From assembly GCA_002503595.1 (NCBI GenBank), contig DASC01000205.1:1-17861 (forward strand): DNA of 17,861 bases, read 5' to 3'. Position numbers and translations under genes: made by a program. The stretch comes from Candidatus Methanogaster sp. UBA203. Lineage in GTDB: Archaea > Halobacteriota > Methanosarcinia > Methanosarcinales > Methanogasteraceae. Of the stretch, positions 13,781 through 17,861 are shown one piece after another (positions within the stretch are counted from its first letter, which is position 1; each line of letters begins with the position of its first letter). The notes below the pieces were generated by a model. That model saw only the letters and a list, made by a program, of their open reading frames with translations, did not search any database and was not told where the DNA came from.

Positions 13781-14013
13781 TGTATGATATGCGAAGAGTG
13801 AAAATCGAAAGCATGGAGGATATGGAGTCACTTCCGGAAGGGGAATGGGTGGAGGTACCTGAAGGACTACATGCAAAGTTTGTTTACAGCGTAGACCGCG
13901 AGAATAATAAACTGACGATTGCACTTCCGGAAGAGGTCGCTAAAAGGATTGGGGATCGGTTGTGTGCAACGTTTGATGGTGGGAAGATCGTTATCAGTGA
14001 GTTACTGGAGTAG
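13780..14013 (+). CDS. Putative antitoxin partner of the BrnT-like toxin
   Basis: The roughly 77-residue acidic protein contains SMEDMESLPEGEWVEVPEGL, then a strand-rich C-terminal half (KLTIALPEEVAKRIGDRLCA and FDGGKIVISELLE). The C-terminal half looks like an AbrB/MazE-type hairpin (IPKEVAERLGL..GDRV...DGKIVI), shortened. This is not BrnA, the ribbon-helix-helix antitoxin that normally follows BrnT. The ATG at 13780 overlaps the toxin stop (TGATG); a GTG directly before it (13777) would add one residue. Pairing is inferred from overlap and size; the family is not certain. Confidence 0.6.
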   Translation: MYDMRRVKIESMEDMESLPEGEWVEVPEGLHAKFVYSVDRENNKLTIALPEEVAKRIGDRLCATFDGGKIVISELLE

Positions 14014-14072
14014 CATATAATTACAGATATGAACAGATCATGTGCAATAGTTTATATGAAAAAGAGGATATA

Positions 14073-14936
14073 ATGAAGGAAAATGTTGGTCCAAAGTTCT
14101 TACGATTTGTGATACCGGTCATTGATGTTCTAACAGAATTGGGTGGTTCTGGCAAGGTTTCCGAAGTGCAAGACGCGGTAGTAGAGATGCTCGATATACC
14201 GGAGAACGAGTTGGAAGAAACTTTAAAAAGTGGAGATTCGAGAGTAAGAAATCAAATTGCGTGGGCTAGATTTTACTTGTTAAAAAGCGGTTATTTGGAA
14301 TCTTCTCAGAGAGGAGTTTGGACATTGACTGAAAAGGGGCTGAAATCTGAATTAAATGACCGAGATGTTTATGATGTGTTTAAGAATGTTCGCGAAACAT
14401 TCAAAAGAAATCAAGATGCAAAACAAGTTAATGAGGAAGATAAACAAATAATTGAAGATGAAGAAACGATTGAAGTGTCTAACTATAGAAAAGACCTATT
14501 AAACCTCTTGCAATCCTTGCCCCCAGAGGGATTCGAAAGAATTTGCCAACGCCTATTGAGAGAATCTGGTTTTCAACAAGTTAAAGTCACAGGGAAAACT
14601 GGTGATGGCGGTATCGACGGTCATGGGATATTAGAAATAAATCCGCTGGTTAGTTTCAAAGTAGTTTTCCAGTGCAAAAGATATCGAGGCGCGGTTTCTA
14701 CTTCACATGTAAGAGATTTTCGAGGTGCTATGATGGGGAGAGCTGATAAAGGTATAATTATGACAACTGGAAGCTTTACGTTGGATGCCAAAAGAGAGGC
14801 TGTGAGGGATAGTGTTCCGCCAATTGAGTTGGTCGATGGTGAAAAAATGATAGATATGTTTGAGAATATAGAACTTGGATTAATGCCAAAAACCGTATAT
14901 GAACTAGATGATGATTTTTTTGAAGAATTTAAATGA
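14073..14936 (+). CDS. mrr: Mrr-type restriction endonuclease
   Basis: The 287-residue protein begins with an Mrr N-terminal winged-helix domain (about 1-90, text such as KFLRFVIPVIDVLTELGG and ARFYLLKSGYLES). A charged, Glu-rich linker (about 110-140) follows, then an Mrr catalytic domain (PF04471): LPPEGFERICQRLLRESGFQ, GKTGDGGIDGHG, then VVFQCKRYRGAVS. The catalytic D-(Q)-x-K set is visible as the Asp of GGIDG and the Q-C-K of FQCKRY. Mrr-like enzymes cut modified DNA and act alone, without a methylase, as here. The ATG at 14073 follows GAGGATATA. The gene is clearly AT-richer than lysA, rpiA or mat, which suggests recent arrival. It sits directly after a TA pair and before a kae1 remnant. 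Confidence 0.92.
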   Translation: MKENVGPKFLRFVIPVIDVLTELGGSGKVSEVQDAVVEMLDIPENELEETLKSGDSRVRNQIAWARFYLLKSGYLESSQRGVWTLTEKGLKSELNDRDVYDVFKNVRETFKRNQDAKQVNEEDKQIIEDEETIEVSNYRKDLLNLLQSLPPEGFERICQRLLRESGFQQVKVTGKTGDGGIDGHGILEINPLVSFKVVFQCKRYRGAVSTSHVRDFRGAMMGRADKGIIMTTGSFTLDAKREAVRDSVPPIELVDGEKMIDMFENIELGLMPKTVYELDDDFFEEFK

Positions 14937-15504
14937 ATGTGGGGGTGCTGCGGATACGTCATGAAATGTCAGCGACCACAATACTTCCACTTTCCACCAC
15001 TCATACAACCAGAATAATGCACCGAACCATCCTTGGAATCGATGGCACCGCGTGGAACCTCTCCGCGGGAAAGGGTGACCGAAGAGGGCGTCCTCGCAGA
15101 GGCGACTGCGACGTACCAGCCAAAGACCGGCGGCACCTGCGGGAAGCAGCGCAGCACCACGCCACCCACATCGCATCCGTGATCAGGAAAGCGATTAAGT
15201 CGGCAGGCGATGTGGAGATCGATGGCATCGCGTTCTCACAGGGACCGGGGATGGGACCGTGCCTGAGGACAGTTGCAACAGCAGCCCGCGCACTGGCGCT
15301 CTCGCTCGATGTCCCCCTCACAGGCGTCAACCACTGCGTCGCACACCTCGAGACCGGCAGGTGGCAGTGCGGAATCGATGATCCGGTGATGCTCTATGTG
15401 AGCGGCGCAAACTCGCAGGTGCTTGCGTATCGCCAGAGGCGACGATGCTCAATCTTGAAAATGTCAACACCGCATTACCGGGGCGAACGGTACCGGATAT
15501 TTGG

Positions 15505-15781
15505 TAGTGTCCCAATCTACAATAGTTTATCATAACATGTAGTATGAGGGAACATGGGAATGGGTAGATTGATAAAATCAGTGTAATCTGCGTTAATCTG
15601 TGGCTAAAAACCTTATCAGCCACTGATTAACACTGATTAACACAGATTACAGGTTGTTTGTACCGTTATACCCTTTTTAAAACTCCGCATGACATTGAGC
15701 ATGTACGTATAATCACCCTCATAGCGGATATTATGACACGGACTCTTTTATTTCCATTAACTATCTCGGATTGGTACACTA
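15505..15781. mobile_element. 277-bp miniature inverted-repeat element in the kae1 remnant (element e)
   Basis: The ends are TAGTGTCCCAATC (15505-15517) and GATTGGTACACTA (15769-15781), 13-bp inverted repeats with one mismatch. They are flanked by a perfect 12-bp target duplication CCGGATATTTGG at 15493-15504 and 15782-15793. Removing the element plus one duplication joins YRIF to GETLDTG of Kae1 in frame. A 12-bp duplication would suit an IS4-like parent, but that is only a hint. The interior is non-coding and carries the large TTAATCTGTGGC-type core. Confidence 0.92.
15550..15700. repeat. TTAATCTGTGGC-type core repeat, copy 3
   Basis: This is the inverse copy of 4253-4403 over about 150 bases, including the AACTCCGCATGA end and the GAACATGG end. 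The centre hairpin pairs TTAATCTGTGGCT with AGCCACTGATTAA (one mismatch), around the loop AAAAACCTTATC. Confidence 0.85.
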
Positions 15782-15852
15782 CCGGATATTTGGGGAGACG
15801 CTTGACACCGGATGGGATGGACAGCAGATCGCCCGGCTTTGTTGTGACCGGC

Positions 15853-15957
15853 ATGCCATCAGTACCAGTTCCGGCAATCGCCCCTATCGGAATCATCAGT
15901 CTGATCGGTCTGCTGTGTATTATCGGGACGTTCATGATTGGAAGAAGGTTTAACTAA
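15853..15957 (+). pseudogene. Orphan C-terminal membrane anchor of a surface protein
   Basis: One frame ends with PSVPVPAIAPIGIISLIG, then LLCIIGTFMIGRRFN and a stop. A Pro-rich stalk, a PIG-initiated hydrophobic span of about 20 residues and a short Arg-rich tail are typical of archaeal secreted proteins held by a C-terminal anchor (PGF-CTERM/S-layer style). No signal peptide or ectodomain is present upstream in this frame. It directly follows the end of the kae1 homology (15812), so it is a scar fusion of unrelated gene ends, not a working gene. Confidence 0.55.
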
Positions 15958-15971
15958 CCCGTTTCCCGCTC

Positions 15972-15977
15972 TTTTTT
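15972..15977 (+). terminator. T-run after the anchor remnant
   Basis: Six T in a row stand 14 bases past the stop at 15957, within CGCTCTTTTTTGTTCTC. It fits an archaeal oligo-T termination signal for the plus strand, in the 95-base convergent gap before the HEAT-repeat gene end. Confidence 0.4.
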
Positions 15978-16052
15978 GTTCTCTGGCGTCTCGCGTGAAA
16001 GTGTTCCAAAACCACGCACAATTGACCGCCAACACATCTCCATTAAGGTTCT

Positions 16053-17579
16053 TTAACCAAATTCCTTCCGTGTCTCTCCGCATTTTGCGCACCTGTACAC
16101 CGTGTACTTCTTGTGCTCTTTCAAGAGTTCGAACTCGTGGTCACACTCTGGTGCCTCTATTGCGGCTGTTTCCTCTTCTGCCAGTGCAGGCATCCCCAGC
16201 AACTCTCTGATTTGTGAATCGGTATCCTTCTTCCACTCACGAGACCCATCCGGACGCCGGTATGAATCACACAACAACAGGAACCGCTGGGTATCGATGA
16301 CCGGAATCAGCATATCGATATCCTCAGAATCAAACTCCAGTTCAAACGACATTTCCGGCTTCAGTTCCGGTTCTGCCCCATGCATAGGTTCACCACAGAC
16401 GGCAACAATGCAATCGCCGTTCCGGACCAGTTTACCACTCACCGCATCACCGCAATCGACGGAAAGGAACACTCCGGCTGAAAACGAGTCTCCAGTCCCT
16501 TCCAGAAATTCTCTCAGCTCATTTAATATCTCGATCGTGGAAGAATCAAGAATCAGCTCGTTAAAATTGTTTGCAATACTGATTGAACCGGTGTCATAGT
16601 CATGGCGTGTATTTGTAATCTCGAACTCATCAACCGATTCCTTCTGATCCTGGCGATATTTGAGATCAACATACACCGGAGGGAGATTGTATATATCGCA
16701 ATCACTCGAATAGCAGTTATCGCAATCAAATGCACGTTTTGGCTCGCATTCGATGCAGAACGCATCGCGAGGCTCATATTCGTCTGAGATCCCACAAATC
16801 TCTTCGACAGGGTCATAATTCTCGCAGATGTGGCAGCATCCGTGGATTATCCAGTATTCTGATTCGAGCACCTGATCGATTTCAAAACGCGTGAGGACCT
16901 CCTCGGCTTCGGCAGATATGTGAGTGAACTTACCTGGAACATCCTTATATTCCTCCGCGATGGCTTTCAGACGTGGTATGATCTCATAATTGTGCTGATC
17001 ATAGAAACAGCCGCATAGAAACCCCATATCTACCGGATACTTGCCATCTTCAGCGAGCCTGTCAAGAAGTTCTACCATGAAGGCGAACGACCGCGGATCC
17101 CGTATCCGGGAGAGTGTGCCGATCGGATAGATCGTGCCAATTTCACGCTCGTTTTCGCCGATCTCCGGGTCGTCCAGACGATCGTTGATTCGATCGATCA
17201 GCGGCTGAACCGCATGAGTGCCGAGCTTCACCAGCGCATCGGATGCATCTTCGCACAGATCATCCGCGTCGGTCTCGATCGCATCGATCAGTGCTGGAAC
17301 AGCCGCAGGGCTGTCGATCCTGCCAAGCACATCCGCTGCGATGATGCAGCTGTATGAGTCGAGATCGTACAGATAATCAGCCAGAGGTTCGGCAATCGCC
17401 TCGCCAAGTCCTACCAAGCGTTCTTTCACAGAATAAATTCTTTTCTTGAGATTTTTGTCCGACTCCGGGTCAAAATACTCGTCAAGCTCATCCTGTCGTT
17501 CATCGATCTCATCACAGAGATCATCCAGTGCACAGAGCGCTTCGTCCAGCGCCTCATCGGATATTTCAGTGGTCTGCAT
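16053..17579 (-). CDS. HEAT-repeat protein with two cysteine clusters
   Basis: This is a 508-residue acidic protein. Residues 1-50 look like a charged helical or coiled-coil start (CDEIDERQDELDEYF). HEAT-like repeats follow at about 60-235 (AIAEPLADYLYDLDSYSCII, SPAAVPALIDAIETDADDLC, THAVQPLIDRINDRL). A Cys cluster at 248-294 (HGCCHICENYDPVEEICG, then FCIECEP, then CDNCYSSDC) has at least nine cysteines in metal-binding spacing. A beta-rich region (about 320-430) precedes a C-terminal zinc-ribbon-like end: CDHEF (479-483) and YRCAKCGETRKEFG (495-508). I do not recognise a named family for the whole protein. Both clusters probably bind zinc or an iron-sulfur cluster. The ATG at 17579 follows AAGGGG. 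No clear operon partner is present. Confidence 0.8.
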   Translation of the reverse strand: MQTTEISDEALDEALCALDDLCDEIDERQDELDEYFDPESDKNLKKRIYSVKERLVGLGEAIAEPLADYLYDLDSYSCIIAADVLGRIDSPAAVPALIDAIETDADDLCEDASDALVKLGTHAVQPLIDRINDRLDDPEIGENEREIGTIYPIGTLSRIRDPRSFAFMVELLDRLAEDGKYPVDMGFLCGCFYDQHNYEIIPRLKAIAEEYKDVPGKFTHISAEAEEVLTRFEIDQVLESEYWIIHGCCHICENYDPVEEICGISDEYEPRDAFCIECEPKRAFDCDNCYSSDCDIYNLPPVYVDLKYRQDQKESVDEFEITNTRHDYDTGSISIANNFNELILDSSTIEILNELREFLEGTGDSFSAGVFLSVDCGDAVSGKLVRNGDCIVAVCGEPMHGAEPELKPEMSFELEFDSEDIDMLIPVIDTQRFLLLCDSYRRPDGSREWKKDTDSQIRELLGMPALAEEETAAIEAPECDHEFELLKEHKKYTVYRCAKCGETRKEFG

Positions 17580-17837
17580 AAGCCCCTTATTCTCCGTTCG
17601 TATTTTCCCAGTTCCCGTATCCTCCCACCATCTGCATGTCCTCGCGATTTGCGAGTCAAAGAACCCGGATTATGGACCTGCTCCCGGTCCGCGATTGTGC
17701 CCGTGATGGCGCTTCCGGGTACTTGCTACATCGATGACATGATGTTCCGACCTGATCACCACAACATGGTTCGGATGTAGGGTGCATGAGTTAATATATC
17801 TTGCGGGGTTGGTTTGTGCTTGCTTGTTAGCAGGTGA
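17580..17837. other. Right-edge non-coding stretch
   Basis: No gene is supported. On the minus strand this is the leader of the HEAT-repeat gene. A small hairpin CTCGC-GATTT-GCGAG lies at 17640-17654, and a plus-strand TTAATATATC stretch near 17791-17800 could be a TATA element for a gene beyond the window. Confidence 0.35.
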
Positions 17838-17861
17838 CACTGTCTGAAAATCAAGTGATTT
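17838..17861. mobile_element. Edge of a second copy of the lysA-rpiA element (element b family)
   Basis: The final 24 bases are identical to 4122-4145, the left end of the element behind lysA, and begin with CACTGTCTGAAAATCAAG. Two genomic contexts with the same terminus support a genuinely mobile or dispersed element. The rest lies outside the window. Confidence 0.7.

Larger units (their letters stand above)
15017..15812 (+). pseudogene. kae1 remnant, longest copy (copy B), interrupted by an element
   Basis: Kae1 is the KEOPS subunit that makes the threonylcarbamoyl-adenosine (t6A) modification of tRNA. The start MHRTILGIDGTAWNLSA is followed by about 20 garbled residues between an extra A (shared with copy A) and a 4-base deletion that restores frame. 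Then come good Kae1 text (REAAQHHATHIASVIRKAI, IDGIAFSQGPGMGPCLRT, VPLTGVNHCVAHLETGRWQC, VMLYVSGANSQVLAYR) and, after the element at 15505-15781, the last block YRIFGETLDTG to 15812. The metal-binding NHCVAH motif is present. The C-terminal half with the remaining active-site Asp, and any fused kinase domain, is absent. A working kae1 must lie elsewhere. Confidence 0.85.

Noticed and set aside
15017..15535. Functional Kae1 protein from copy B
   Set aside because: The frame is open, but about 20 residues are garbled by compensating indels, the C-terminal half is missing and an element interrupts it.
4253..15700. TTAATCTGTGGC repeats as a CRISPR array
   Set aside because: Only three copies, kilobases apart, in both orientations and with long internal palindromes; there are no regular spacers or cas genes.

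Overview
The window looks like chromosomal DNA of a euryarchaeal methanogen or methanogen relative (Methanomicrobia or ANME-like). Evidence: an archaeal-type S-adenosylmethionine synthetase, a DUF98 chorismate lyase of the type linked to methanopterin synthesis in methanogens, remnants of the archaeal KEOPS protein Kae1, archaeal-type toxin-antitoxin (TA) families, GGTGA/GAGG ribosome-binding sites and short TATA-like promoters. The genus cannot be fixed from the sequence alone. No rRNA, tRNA or CRISPR array was seen.

Left part (1-8506): mostly housekeeping. A membrane-anchored DUF362 protein (minus strand) has its C-terminal membrane domain in another frame (positions 217-2269). Next come a 127-bp miniature inverted-repeat element, the tail of a decayed molybdate/tungstate-binding protein, then lysA and rpiA (convergent, with a 363-bp miniature element exactly between them). 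Divergent from rpiA is a compact plus-strand run: SAM synthetase, a membrane-anchored winged-helix regulator and an MscS channel.

Middle part (8507-14936): a toxin-antitoxin and restriction island in visible decay. In order it holds a DUF104 antitoxin with a broken PIN toxin, chorismate lyase, a DUF166 remnant, HicB with a frameshifted HicA, an intact VapB/VapC pair (minus strand), an AbrB-type antitoxin with a PIN toxin split by a miniature element, a BrnT-like toxin with a non-canonical partner, and an AT-rich Mrr-type restriction endonuclease. Three partial copies of kae1 lie between these modules, and two share the same one-base lesion, so one dead copy was duplicated.

Right part (14937-17861): the longest kae1 remnant, interrupted by a 277-bp element with a perfect 12-bp target duplication, then a C-terminal membrane anchor of a surface protein, then a minus-strand HEAT-repeat protein with two cysteine clusters. 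The window ends inside what looks like another copy of the element found after lysA.

The main unexpected observation is a set of small non-autonomous elements (2284-2410, 4118-4480, 9104-9278, 12616-12860, 15505-15781, and an edge copy at 17838) with terminal inverted repeats and, in four cases, a direct repeat at the insertion site. Several with different ends carry the same internal palindromic core. One sits in frame inside a PIN toxin gene, another splits a second PIN toxin gene, and one may have supplied a promoter.
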